Shown here: positions 19,819-27,977 of the stretch, piece by piece | How positions within the stretch are numbered: the stretch's first letter is position 1 | Layout of the letters: each line of letters starts with the position of its first letter | DNA from: Plesiomonas shigelloides | GTDB taxonomy: Bacteria > Pseudomonadota > Gammaproteobacteria > Enterobacterales > CAMTGL01 | Reading direction: 5' to 3' | Length of the DNA stretch: 64,000 nucleotides | Assembly: GCF_900087055.1 (NCBI RefSeq) | Contig: NZ_LT575468.1 | Location: 2,046,001 to 2,110,000 of the forward strand | The notes under the pieces: model-generated | Told to the model about the DNA's origin: nothing | The model's input: the letters and a program-made list of their open reading frames with translations, nothing else | The model's database searches: none | Made by a program: the position numbers and the translations under genes

Positions 19819-21121
19819 GACTTAACTCCTGTGAATGAGAAGAGGAATCCCAAAATAATCTCGGGTCAAAGGCAAACGCCGACAGCATAGTGATGATCAC
19901 TACGCCCGCAAACAACATTGCCCCCATACCGGGATAAATACTCATCAAACGTCCAATACGGACTAACGCAGCCAGAATTGAAATCACAAAGACATCCACC
20001 ATTGACCAACGGCCGATGATCTCCACCATTTCATATAAAAAGTGCTGCGTTTTCTTGTGCGCGGTATCCGGCCGTGACGCCGTCCAACACAACCAAAACA
20101 GTACCAGCATCTTACTGAGCGGCACTAAAATACTGGCGATAAAGATCACCAAAGCCACCGGATACGATTTCATCCCCCACAGCAAAATCACCCCTTCCAT
20201 GATGGTGGAGTAAGAGACATTGCCCAACGCTTCCGTGGCCATCATCGGCAAAATATTCGCGGGGATATAGAGCACCACGGCGGTAATCAGCAGTGCCAAT
20301 GTCATCTGCAAGCTATATGGGGTTCGGGCATGCACGCGCGCATGGCAACGTGGGCAATGTTTTTCTGCCAGCGGCAATATATTCGAACAGCAGCGGCAAA
20401 CCTTGGCGCCTTGTGCGATACCCGGCTTCCCCGCCTCCAACGGCATCCGAGAAGTCAGCGGTTGGATCTGATCCCATAACCACTCTTTATCCACTTGTTG
20501 GAAGGCACGAATTTGCAGCACACAAAACAAGCAAAATGCCCAGAAGCTCATGTCTAAACTGATTTCGGCCAACGCCACCAGCTTAACGAAGCTAACCAAA
20601 ATGGCGATGAGGAAAATTTCCACCATGCACCACGGTTTGAGCATAAACAGCAAGCGACAGAAAAAGACTTTGCCGGGTAATTTTTTAAAACGCGTCGCTA
20701 TCGACAGATAAATCACCAGCAGCATGCAAAAGGCCGGAATGCCCTGAATACAGGCCAGAACAACCAGCGACAGCAGCTGATAGTGCTCATCAAACAGCAC
20801 CGTACCGGCTTGGATGAATAACATAGTATTACTGTTACCCACCGCCTGCATGGTGATAAACGGATACAAGTTCGCCATCAACAACATAATCAGGCTGCTG
20901 ATAGCAAATAATGCCGGACGCAATGCCGGCTCTGGGTGACGCGCTGTCAGCTCAGTGTGGCAACGCGGGCAATCGCACCGCTGACCCACACTCAGCGGCG
21001 GAATATTCACCACCAGATCGCACTGCGGACAAAGCATTTGCGTGTTTGTACCGGCGCCTGTATCGCCAGTAGCTGAAACTTTCACATATCTCACGGTATC
21101 AATGGCCAAACAGTCGAACAA
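19808..21121 (-). CDS. pqiA: Paraquat-inducible membrane protein PqiA
   Basis: 437 residues with two tandem modules, each a zinc ribbon (CPQC...CPRC at about 31-56 and CRCC...CPRC near 233-250) followed by a four-helix membrane block. E. coli PqiA is 417 residues. The start is uncertain: the full frame begins at TTG, and there are in-frame GTGs at codons 10 and 13; GTG codon 13 would place the first ribbon 17 residues in, like E. coli. No ATG precedes codon 29. Confidence 0.93.
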   Translation of the reverse strand: MFDCLAIDTVRYVKVSATGDTGAGTNTQMLCPQCDLVVNIPPLSVGQRCDCPRCHTELTARHPEPALRPALFAISSLIMLLMANLYPFITMQAVGNSNTMLFIQAGTVLFDEHYQLLSLVVLACIQGIPAFCMLLVIYLSIATRFKKLPGKVFFCRLLFMLKPWCMVEIFLIAILVSFVKLVALAEISLDMSFWAFCLFCVLQIRAFQQVDKEWLWDQIQPLTSRMPLEAGKPGIAQGAKVCRCCSNILPLAEKHCPRCHARVHARTPYSLQMTLALLITAVVLYIPANILPMMATEALGNVSYSTIMEGVILLWGMKSYPVALVIFIASILVPLSKMLVLFWLCWTASRPDTAHKKTQHFLYEMVEIIGRWSMVDVFVISILAALVRIGRLMSIYPGMGAMLFAGVVIITMLSAFAFDPRLFWDSSSHSQELSRES

Positions 21122-21285
21122 AGGACTGATTATATATGAACTTCATTTTGAGTTTAGCGATATGTGCGTTTCGTCCCATTACCACGGAATTCTCTTGTGA
21201 ATCATCAGCGGGAAAGACGTGATTTTCTGCGGAATGACGCAGCGTTAAGCCACGCACAGTTTTCGGTTTCAGCTTGTAACAAACA

Positions 21286-21309
21286 AGCCACCAGCCGCGG
21301 CTGGTGGCT
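21286..21309 (-). terminator. Terminator of the LPMO gene, a perfect 24-base palindrome
   Basis: AGCCACCAGCCG / CGGCTGGTGGCT is perfectly self-complementary. On the minus strand TTGTTTGTT follows. It carries GCTGGTGG on both strands (see findings). Confidence 0.7.
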
Positions 21310-21415
21310 CATTATGAGGTTTTATTGGCGGCACACGAGCACCGTAGCAATACCAACAAGAGGCCAACTCGATTCCAAACAGATGCCAATCGTGACACCG
21401 TCGAAACTATAGCAC

Positions 21416-23035
21416 CTACTGTTTCAGCCATACCGCAGAAGACGATGGGATTTCGCCTTTCGTCCACCAACGGGCTTTATAGCTACTGCCTTGGTAAGTC
21501 ACCACTTGCCCCGCCGTATAAGCAGTCTCTGATGACCACTCACCATTTTGCCCGCTGCCAGTGGATACCTCTTTCAGCCAAACACTGCTGACACCCGGCG
21601 TTTCACCTTTGGTCCACCACTGCGCTTTATATTGCACCCCGTTGTAAGTCACCACCGCATTCGCTTGGTAGGTGCTGTTTGCATCCCACACTTGAGGTTG
21701 TTGCGGCGTGACCGCACCGCTGCCCTGCACTGTTACCGCTACCGGCGTGACCACACTATTAACACCATCACTAACCGTAATGTTAATGGTTACCGCGAGA
21801 TTATTGCTCGACACCGGCGCACTGTACGTAACCGAGGCTTTATTACCACTGACCAATACGCTGCCGGCAGAGCTCGTAAAGGTCAACTTATCGCCCTCAG
21901 CATCAGTAGCCTGCACATCAAACAGCAGATTTTCACCGCTTTTGACCGTCAGGGTCGCCGGAGCACTGACTACTGGCGCTGCATTGCTGGCACGCAGATC
22001 CAACTGATAGGTGTAATCTTTGTTTTTGGTATAAACCTGATTGCTGTACAAGTCCACGCTGGAATACGCGACATTGCCACGGCCATCCACGACGCCAACT
22101 TGCGCCAATGTGGCATACGCTGAATTCACTTTGTCCGCTAATTGCTGCGCCCATACAGATTCAGCCTCATTCGCGGTGGTCACCGGCAATTTCTCAAACA
22201 CCACCTCTTTACCTGACGCATCAAAAATCCGGAACCACACCGTTTCACCAGCACGCGCATCGAGGCCGACTTTGACAAAGTTTCCTTTGTTTATCCAAGC
22301 CGTGGCCGTTGATGAACCGGTAAACGTAATATCACTACAGTTATAAAAACCTTCACCCGCTGGATCTACACGCTGCCAACGGGTATAGAGCACCGCATCA
22401 CCGGTACGATCGGTGGGCAGTTGAATCTCCATCTGATAATACTTTTTGCCATCAAGCGTGGTCACCGCAACATCGTTGAAATTGGCAATCAACTCTAAAT
22501 CCGCCCATGCCAATTTTTGTGTTGCAGCATCAAAGCCTGGTTTGGAAAGGAAAAACTGCCAGAAACTGGGATTATGCGGCGTCGCAGCTAAGAAACGTAC
22601 AGTCACTTTGCCGCCTTGGGTGACATCAATCAGAGTTTTCTTCCATGCTGCAGACGGCATATCGATGCCTGCTTTTTTAATATCACCCGCAGCACACAGC
22701 GTACCATCTGGGATCGCCGCCTTTACCGCAGTTAAATCACGGTAATTACTGACCAAACGCGAAAACTCCGGCTTTTGTACGAAAGGATACCAACTGGATT
22801 GCTGATAAGCCTGACGACACGCTAAGTTGGGGATGGTCAAACCATCTTGCGAATCCCAATAGCCGCCATCTTTATCACAAATCTCTTGGCGGGCCGCCGG
22901 ATATTCCACGTACCCATGCGCAGCAGCGAACTGCGGCACTGCCAATAATGTAACCAGTGACAGCCACGCTCCTGCCCCAGCCTTAAACATAGCACCTCGT
23001 CGTATAGCCTCTTGTAACACAGCGTTTTGCGACAT
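21416..23035 (-). CDS. Secreted AA10 lytic polysaccharide monooxygenase with chitin-binding modules (GbpA-like)
   Basis: 539 residues. Signal peptide ends AAA, leaving H40 (HGYVEYP) as the mature N-terminus; H40 and H154 (TPHNPSFW) are the copper histidine brace. Domains: AA10 about 40-240; GbpA-type second domain about 245-348; Ig/cadherin-like domain about 355-438; two CBM5/12 chitin-binding modules (about 448-490 and 499-539), each with the WWTKGE core. Two starts are possible: ATG at 23033-23035 (AGGAAG upstream) and ATG 15 codons later (GAGG upstream), the latter giving an ordinary 24-residue signal. Likely role: chitin oxidation or surface adhesion, as for Vibrio GbpA. No other chitin genes adjacent. 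Confidence 0.9.
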   Translation of the reverse strand: MSQNAVLQEAIRRGAMFKAGAGAWLSLVTLLAVPQFAAAHGYVEYPAARQEICDKDGGYWDSQDGLTIPNLACRQAYQQSSWYPFVQKPEFSRLVSNYRDLTAVKAAIPDGTLCAAGDIKKAGIDMPSAAWKKTLIDVTQGGKVTVRFLAATPHNPSFWQFFLSKPGFDAATQKLAWADLELIANFNDVAVTTLDGKKYYQMEIQLPTDRTGDAVLYTRWQRVDPAGEGFYNCSDITFTGSSTATAWINKGNFVKVGLDARAGETVWFRIFDASGKEVVFEKLPVTTANEAESVWAQQLADKVNSAYATLAQVGVVDGRGNVAYSSVDLYSNQVYTKNKDYTYQLDLRASNAAPVVSAPATLTVKSGENLLFDVQATDAEGDKLTFTSSAGSVLVSGNKASVTYSAPVSSNNLAVTINITVSDGVNSVVTPVAVTVQGSGAVTPQQPQVWDANSTYQANAVVTYNGVQYKAQWWTKGETPGVSSVWLKEVSTGSGQNGEWSSETAYTAGQVVTYQGSSYKARWWTKGEIPSSSAVWLKQ

Positions 23036-23366
23036 AGTTCTTCCTGACTCTGATAAACAATACGAGAGAAACAGAACAAGGCCAACGCAGGGTAATTTGC
23101 ATTCACCCCACACACCTTATCCAAATTGCATAAACGACACGCACAGAAGATGGCCCATGCGCAACTACGCACCCTTAATTTGTTTACGAGATGTTAATTT
23201 CAGGCAAGCCGATATTTCGGTTCTGCGAAATGCTGCGGAAGGTTAGGTGTAAATGGTTGCAACACGCGTCATCATTAACCGCGAGATAAGCAAGTCAAAC
23301 AGTTTCGCGAGGAATTTAGAGGAATAAATATAGAGGAATAAACGTATAAACACAGTGGCAGAAAAA
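23036..23366. other. Gap upstream of the LPMO gene
   Basis: About 330 bases between the LPMO start and the ylqF terminator. It must hold the LPMO promoter, but I see no confident hexamers, CRP box or ORF. The duplicated AGAGGAATAAA lies in it. Confidence 0.4.
23318..23342. repeat. Tandem AGAGGAATAAA pair
   Basis: AGAGGAATAAA at 23318-23328 and 23332-23342 (period 14), near the ylqF terminator. Confidence 0.5.
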
Positions 23367-23384
23367 AGGAGCCTATCGGCTCCT
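23367..23384 (-). terminator. ylqF/rbgA terminator
   Basis: AGGAGCC / GGCTCCT, four-base loop, then TTTTTT on the minus strand, 60 bases after the stop. Confidence 0.8.
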
Positions 23385-23444
23385 CTTATTCATATCAAAC
23401 ACGCAGTATTTGCTAGTTACTTATATTTCGTTACGTAGATTGAG

Positions 23445-24365
23445 TTACTTACGTTTTTTCTTTTTCTTCTTGTTCAGCTCATCTTGCTCGGCTTTTTGTG
23501 CCAAGCGGATCGCTTCGGCTTCGCTTTCGCGCACAATCATCTCTGGCGTTTCTAAGCTGATGCGGCCAATGGTCGCGGTACGAAATTCGTTGAGCAGCAA
23601 GGTCGCCACTTTATTCAAGTCCGCAATCCCGCCACGGCGCAGACAGCCGCGCTGACGGCCAATCTCATCCATCAGTTCTATATCACTTTCAGGCAACTCA
23701 TCCAGTTGGAAACGTGCTTTGAGATACTCAGGATAAGCCTGCAAGAAATACTCCGCCGCAAACATCGCCACTTCTTCGTGATCGATCACCGTATCTTTGA
23801 TTGCACCGGTGATAGCCAAGCGGTAACCACACGCTTCCGGTGACAATTTCGGCCACAAAAATCCCGGGGTATCATGCAGCACAATATTGTTATCCAGCTT
23901 GATGCGCTGCTGCATCTTAGTCACACCGGCTTCGTTGCCGGTTTTGGCAATCGTACGCCCAGCCAAGGTATTAATCAGCGTGGATTTGCCGACGTTCGGG
24001 ATCCCGAGGATCATCGCGCGCAGTGGCTTATCTGGCGTGGTACGGTTTGGCACCATCTGCACACACAGGTCCAGCAAAGCACGGATTTGGTCCGGTTGCT
24101 GCTGCGTTAATGCAATCGCTTTGATGCCTTTTTCTTTTTCCAGATGCGCCATCCACTGTTGAGTCACCACTGGATCGGCCAAATCGGATTTATTCAAAAT
24201 CTTCAGGCACGGCGTATCACCACGCAAAGCCGGAACCAGCGGGTTTTCACTGCTGAACGGGATACGAGAGTCGAGCACTTCGATAATCAAATCGACATTT
24301 GGCATGGCTTCGGCGATTTCTTTACGCGCCTTGTGCATGTGCCCCGGAAACCAGTTAATGGCCAT
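23445..24365 (-). CDS. ylqF: Ribosome biogenesis GTPase YlqF/RbgA family
   Basis: 306 residues from the ATG with AAGGAG nine bases upstream; 30 upstream in-frame codons lack a ribosome site. Circularly permuted GTPase: G4 NKSDLAD precedes G1 GIPNVGKSTLIN and G3 DTPGFLWP. The WFPGHMHKARKEI N-terminus and the basic C-terminal tail (six consecutive Lys within the last 12 residues) are typical of YlqF/RbgA, which acts in late 50S assembly in Bacillus. E. coli lacks a direct ylqF, so this gene marks the divergent gammaproteobacterial background. Confidence 0.93.
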   Translation of the reverse strand: MAINWFPGHMHKARKEIAEAMPNVDLIIEVLDSRIPFSSENPLVPALRGDTPCLKILNKSDLADPVVTQQWMAHLEKEKGIKAIALTQQQPDQIRALLDLCVQMVPNRTTPDKPLRAMILGIPNVGKSTLINTLAGRTIAKTGNEAGVTKMQQRIKLDNNIVLHDTPGFLWPKLSPEACGYRLAITGAIKDTVIDHEEVAMFAAEYFLQAYPEYLKARFQLDELPESDIELMDEIGRQRGCLRRGGIADLNKVATLLLNEFRTATIGRISLETPEMIVRESEAEAIRLAQKAEQDELNKKKKKKRK

Positions 24366-24845
24366 TTTCAGACTCCTTCGTCTCATTCCGCCGGATACCG
24401 TCGTGCGGCTGCGGGTTTTAGCTGTCAGTAACCTACGCCAGAAAGTGTACGCCAACGCTTATCAAAACGGCGCACTCTCTTGCAAAGGGGGCGATTGTAA
24501 TCGCTCACTGGCAATAGACCAAGCCCTTCCCTCGCCTTGCTGCCACCTAAGTGCTCTTAGCCAATAAATAGCCCTCAATCTGAAGTCTTAACCCTGACCC
24601 ACCAAGCACGGCATACGCCCTAAAAAGCGTAAATGGGACAAAAAGCAAAGAGCCAAGCGCGCCATTCCATGCTGAGTCACTGCCCACCTCACATTATCAG
24701 ACAAATTGTTAACTTTATTCAGAAAACTCAGCGCAATAGCAGTTGTGTTCACCATCGAATTACACTACACATTAGATAAAACCGAGAGATGAAAAACGAC
24801 CTGCTGTGGTCAGCTCGAAATACCGCCATCTGATTAGGAGTGCAT
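24366..24845. other. Non-coding gap before the small membrane gene
   Basis: 480 bases. A 14-base palindrome GCGATTGTAATCGC lies at 24491-24504. TTGTGT, 17 bases, TACACA around 24744-24772 is a weak promoter candidate for the small gene. Nothing else seen. Confidence 0.35.
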
Positions 24846-25019
24846 ATGACCAAAAAAGTGTTGTATATCGCATTACTAATCTGGTGCGCACTCTACCTGC
24901 TCAACATCGTATTGAAGATCGTCTCACCGCCTGCGGTGTTATGCGATCCCGATGTCATTCATGTAGAGAATGTCGATAAATATTTTGACGCCCTGTACCG
25001 TTGCAACATTTACGACTGA
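24846..25019 (+). CDS. Small membrane protein of unknown function
   Basis: 57 residues, not recognised. AGGAG lies six bases before the ATG, an excellent ribosome site. Two lysines precede one membrane helix (about 5-26), then a polar tail with two cysteines (C33 and C53) rich in Asp and Val; there is also a Cys in the helix (C14). By the positive-inside rule the tail should be periplasmic, where C33 and C53 could form a disulfide. It stands alone, plus strand, ahead of the pykF promoter. Likely a real gene because start site, hydrophobic pattern and clean stop all agree; function cannot be assigned. Confidence 0.72.
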   Translation: MTKKVLYIALLIWCALYLLNIVLKIVSPPAVLCDPDVIHVENVDKYFDALYRCNIYD

Positions 25020-25113
25020 TTCATCACACCTGAGTTTGTGAAGGCAATCGTAAAAGTCGCTTTACTGTATTTTTTTCGCGGTTAAAATAAAATCATGCTG
25101 TTACGTGCCACAA

Positions 25114-25160
25114 CTGAATCGATTCAGATCGCTTGAAAATCCTCTTTTCCTGCCTATAAT
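25114..25160 (+). promoter_or_regulatory. pykF promoter with Cra (FruR) operator
   Basis: CTGAATCGATTCAG at 25114-25127 is a perfect palindrome matching the Cra consensus TGAATCGATTCA. Six bases on are TTGAAA (25133-25138), a 16-base spacer and TATAAT (25155-25160). E. coli pykF is repressed by Cra, so repression in the absence of fructose 1-phosphate or FBP is expected here. Confidence 0.82.
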
Positions 25161-25166
25161 GGTCAT

Positions 25167-25586
25167 CGCCGACGAAAGTGTGACCGTTATTTCACATACG
25201 CTCTACACTGATTTGATGAAACGTCAGCACATAACATGAGTGATTCCGTCGACCGGATCACCGCCCCACAGGTTGAACAATCAGGTATGTTATTTACGTC
25301 TTTATGATGATATTAACCGGTTATTCTCGCGTTCTTCAGGCCTTCCACGTGCACCCATGCACGGCGACTGCCCCGCGAAAACCTGCCTATCATCTTTGTT
25401 CACCTCGTTTCTCTATTGTTCTTTTTTCCCGCTGTCAGGAATCACTTCTGGCTCTATTCAAGAAGTGTTCACATTCTTATGGCGATATAGCGTTATCAAT
25501 CTGTTCTGTTAGCCGTCTGCATTTTCTGAGCACAGTGCAGATTGGTAACCCGAATCCATTCATTACTAGTCGCAGATAATTTGATC
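25167..25586 (+). other. Long pykF leader region
   Basis: About 420 bases separate the predicted transcription start (near 25167) from the pykF ATG. A 90-codon ORF inside has no ribosome site and unlikely composition. It may be a long untranslated leader, or a second promoter may lie closer to the gene. Confidence 0.45.
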
Positions 25587-26999
25587 ATGAAAAAAACTAA
25601 GATCGTTTGTACCATCGGCCCGAAAACCGAATCCAAAGAGATGCTGGGTAAGCTGCTGGATGCAGGCATGAATGTCATGCGCCTGAACTTCTCTCACGGT
25701 GACTATGAAGAGCATGGTAACCGTATCCGCAATCTGCGTGCAGTAATGGCAGAAACCGGCAAGCGTGCCGCTATCCTGCTGGACACCAAAGGTCCGGAAA
25801 TCCGTACCATCAAACTGGAAGGCGGTAACGACGTTTCTCTGGTTGCCGGCCAAACCTTCACCTTCACCACTGACAAATCTGTCATCGGTAACAAAGACCG
25901 CGTAGCGGTAACTTACGAAGGTTTCGCTGCTGACCTGAAAGAAGGCGATACCGTTCTGGTTGACGACGGTCTGATCGGCATGAAAGTGACTGCGGTAACC
26001 GACAAAGAAGTTATCTGTACCGTTCTGAACAACGGCGATCTGGGCGAGAACAAAGGCGTTAACCTGCCAGGCGTTTCCATCCAGCTGCCAGCTCTGGCTG
26101 AAAAAGACAAGCGTGACCTGGTCTTCGGCTGCGAGCAAGGCGTAGACTTCGTTGCGGCTTCCTTCATCCGTAAGCGTGACGACGTACTGGCTATCCGTGA
26201 GCACCTGAAAGCACACGGCGGCGAGAAGATTCAGATCATCTCCAAGATCGAAAACCAAGAAGGTCTGGACAACTTCGACGAAATTCTGGAAGCCTCTGAC
26301 GGCATCATGGTTGCACGTGGCGACCTGGGTGTTGAGATCCCAGTTGAAGAAGTTATCTTCGCGCAGAAGATGATGATCCAAAAATGTAACCGCGCACGTA
26401 AAGTGGTTATCACCGCGACTCAGATGCTGGATTCTATGATCAAGAACCCACGTCCAACTCGCGCAGAAGCGGGTGACGTTGCTAACGCCATCCTGGACGG
26501 TACCGATGCCGTTATGCTGTCTGGTGAGAGCGCCAAAGGTAAATACCCTCTGGAAGCAGTTACCATCATGGCGACCATCTGTGAGCGTACTGACCGTGTA
26601 ATGCCAAGCAACCTGTCTGCTTCTAACGATAGCGCCAAGCTGCGTATCACCGAAGCCGTATGTAAAGGTGCGGTTGAGACTGCAGAAAAACTGCAAGCGC
26701 CACTGATCGTAGTTGCTACCGAAGGTGGTAAGTCAGCGAAGTCTGTTCGTAAGTACTTCCCACAGGCCAACATTCTGGCGCTGACCACTAACGAGAAAAC
26801 TGCTCAGCAGCTGATCCTGAGCAAAGGCATCACTCCAATGGTAGTTCCAGTTATCGCGTCTACCGATGACTTCTACCGTCTGGGCAAAGAAGCCGCGATG
26901 GCTTCTGGTCTGGGTGAGAAAGGTGATGTGGTTGTTATGGTTTCCGGCGCGCTGGTACCAAGCGGCACAACTAACACTGCCTCTGTACACGTACTGTAA
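25587..26999 (+). CDS. pykF: Pyruvate kinase I
   Basis: Converts PEP and ADP to pyruvate and ATP. 470 residues, the length of E. coli PykF, and near-identical across long stretches: [16 protein letters not shown] at the N-terminus, [20 protein letters not shown] and the C-terminal [18 protein letters not shown]. Start MKKTKI chosen; 15 upstream codons (MVTRIH...) lack a ribosome site. Codon use is highly biased (GGT, CTG, AAA), as for an abundant protein; this creates a long antisense ORF that is not real. FBP-activated type by family. Confidence 0.98.
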   Translation: MKKTKIVCTIGPKTESKEMLGKLLDAGMNVMRLNFSHGDYEEHGNRIRNLRAVMAETGKRAAILLDTKGPEIRTIKLEGGNDVSLVAGQTFTFTTDKSVIGNKDRVAVTYEGFAADLKEGDTVLVDDGLIGMKVTAVTDKEVICTVLNNGDLGENKGVNLPGVSIQLPALAEKDKRDLVFGCEQGVDFVAASFIRKRDDVLAIREHLKAHGGEKIQIISKIENQEGLDNFDEILEASDGIMVARGDLGVEIPVEEVIFAQKMMIQKCNRARKVVITATQMLDSMIKNPRPTRAEAGDVANAILDGTDAVMLSGESAKGKYPLEAVTIMATICERTDRVMPSNLSASNDSAKLRITEAVCKGAVETAEKLQAPLIVVATEGGKSAKSVRKYFPQANILALTTNEKTAQQLILSKGITPMVVPVIASTDDFYRLGKEAAMASGLGEKGDVVVMVSGALVPSGTTNTASVHVL

Positions 27000-27015
27000 T
27001 CCAGTATTGATACAG

Positions 27016-27040
27016 TGTGTACGCAGTTAAGACGTACACA
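27016..27040 (+). repeat. Hairpin ahead of the pykF terminator
   Basis: TGTGTACG / CGTACACA with a 9-base loop, three bases before the terminator stem. Possibly an mRNA 3'-end stabiliser. Confidence 0.5.
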
Positions 27041-27042
27041 AC

Positions 27043-27072
27043 AAAAAAGCATGCCTCACGGCATGCTTTTTT
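27043..27072 (+). terminator. pykF terminator
   Basis: AAAAAAGCATGCC, four bases, GGCATGCTTTTTT. Strong stem and T run. Confidence 0.92.
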
Positions 27073-27118
27073 TATAGGCGGACAACTCAACGTGCCGCGT
27101 AGAATAAACGCTTCGCTA

Positions 27119-27505
27119 TTACGCTTTATCGCGATGACGATACTCTTGCGCCAAGCTCAGCGGGATGATGAACAGGCTCACGCCCGGGTAACGGCTGCTA
27201 CCGTCTTCGTGCTCAAACTTATGCACCACATCCAGATACCGTGGGTTATTTTCATCCACCGGCACATCAATAAACAGCTCGCCCAGATACGGCACATCCG
27301 CATCGTTATCCGGCCATAAATCAAAACATTCACGGTAACCGATACCTTGTTGATCAAACCATGCCAGCGCCTTGTTACGCACCGCGCAGGTTGCGTAATC
27401 AAACTCATCGAGCTCAGATTCTTCTGGACGGAAAAACGTAACCATCAGCACATCTGACTGACGTTGGCGGGCAATCGCATCAATGGTGGTCCACTGTTCT
27501 GACAT
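27119..27505 (-). CDS. Conserved-looking acidic protein of unknown function
   Basis: 128 residues from MSEQWTTIDA, with AGGA eight bases before the ATG; 33 upstream in-frame codons lack a ribosome site. Not recognised. It is acidic, soluble, without signal peptide or membrane helix, and rich in aromatic residues (FFRPEES, RECFDLWPDNDADVP). Hydrophobic blocks near the C-terminus (YPGVSLFIIPLSLAQEY) suggest a folded domain. It reads toward the pykF terminator. Confidence 0.6.
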   Translation of the reverse strand: MSEQWTTIDAIARQRQSDVLMVTFFRPEESELDEFDYATCAVRNKALAWFDQQGIGYRECFDLWPDNDADVPYLGELFIDVPVDENNPRYLDVVHKFEHEDGSSRYPGVSLFIIPLSLAQEYRHRDKA

Positions 27506-27977
27506 TTTGATTCCTGTTCTACGTAAAAAAATCTCCTGCTCATTGTGGATGCTCAGGCTGCTGATGTACATCTCGATTGTTTGGATTTTAAAACTGCCGC
27601 ACACTCGTGCAATGCCCGATGAGCACAGATGGCCGCCAGATAAGTGTCAGCCTGCCAAATAACTGTTTCATCGCCTCACCACGCCGTGTATCCCCCTATC
27701 CGCACGCCATTAGCAAACATGTCGAGCAAGAGCTGCAAAATTTGCAAGATAGCTCACACTGCCATAGAGGCCGAGCGTTGCATATGCATGAAATTTATTA
27801 CGCGGAGCAGGCACAAGCAAAAGATCTGGTATCAAACTATGTCACATCACATTTTTATGTAAAAATACGCAGAGTGTGATGCCTCTCACTGTCTGTCACT
27901 TCCCCCTCGGCGACGGCCACACCGCTTTTCGGAGAACAGAGCGCATACTTTTCTCTTATTTAAATTAAGACTGAGCA
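27506..27977. other. Gap between the unknown gene and the purine permease
   Basis: 470 bases. Plus-strand ORFs of 72-90 codons are present but lack ribosome sites and do not look like proteins. No PurR-like box, riboswitch or tRNA was seen. Confidence 0.4.

Noticed and set aside
25240..25512. 90-codon ORF in the pykF leader
   Set aside because: No ribosome-binding site and Cys/Phe/Ser-rich content unlike a protein; treated as leader.
25566..26696. 376-residue minus-strand ORF opposite pykF
   Set aside because: Antisense shadow from the strong codon bias of pykF; composition (many Phe, Asn, Gln, Val in runs) is not protein-like and pykF is unmistakable.
27838..27854. ATGTCACATCACATTT as a CRP site
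   Set aside because: Two direct half-sites, not the TGTGA-N6-TCACA inverted arrangement.
27607..27879. Two overlapping plus-strand ORFs upstream of the purine permease
   Set aside because: No Shine-Dalgarno and two frames of similar length, so probably chance, though one has clustered cysteines.
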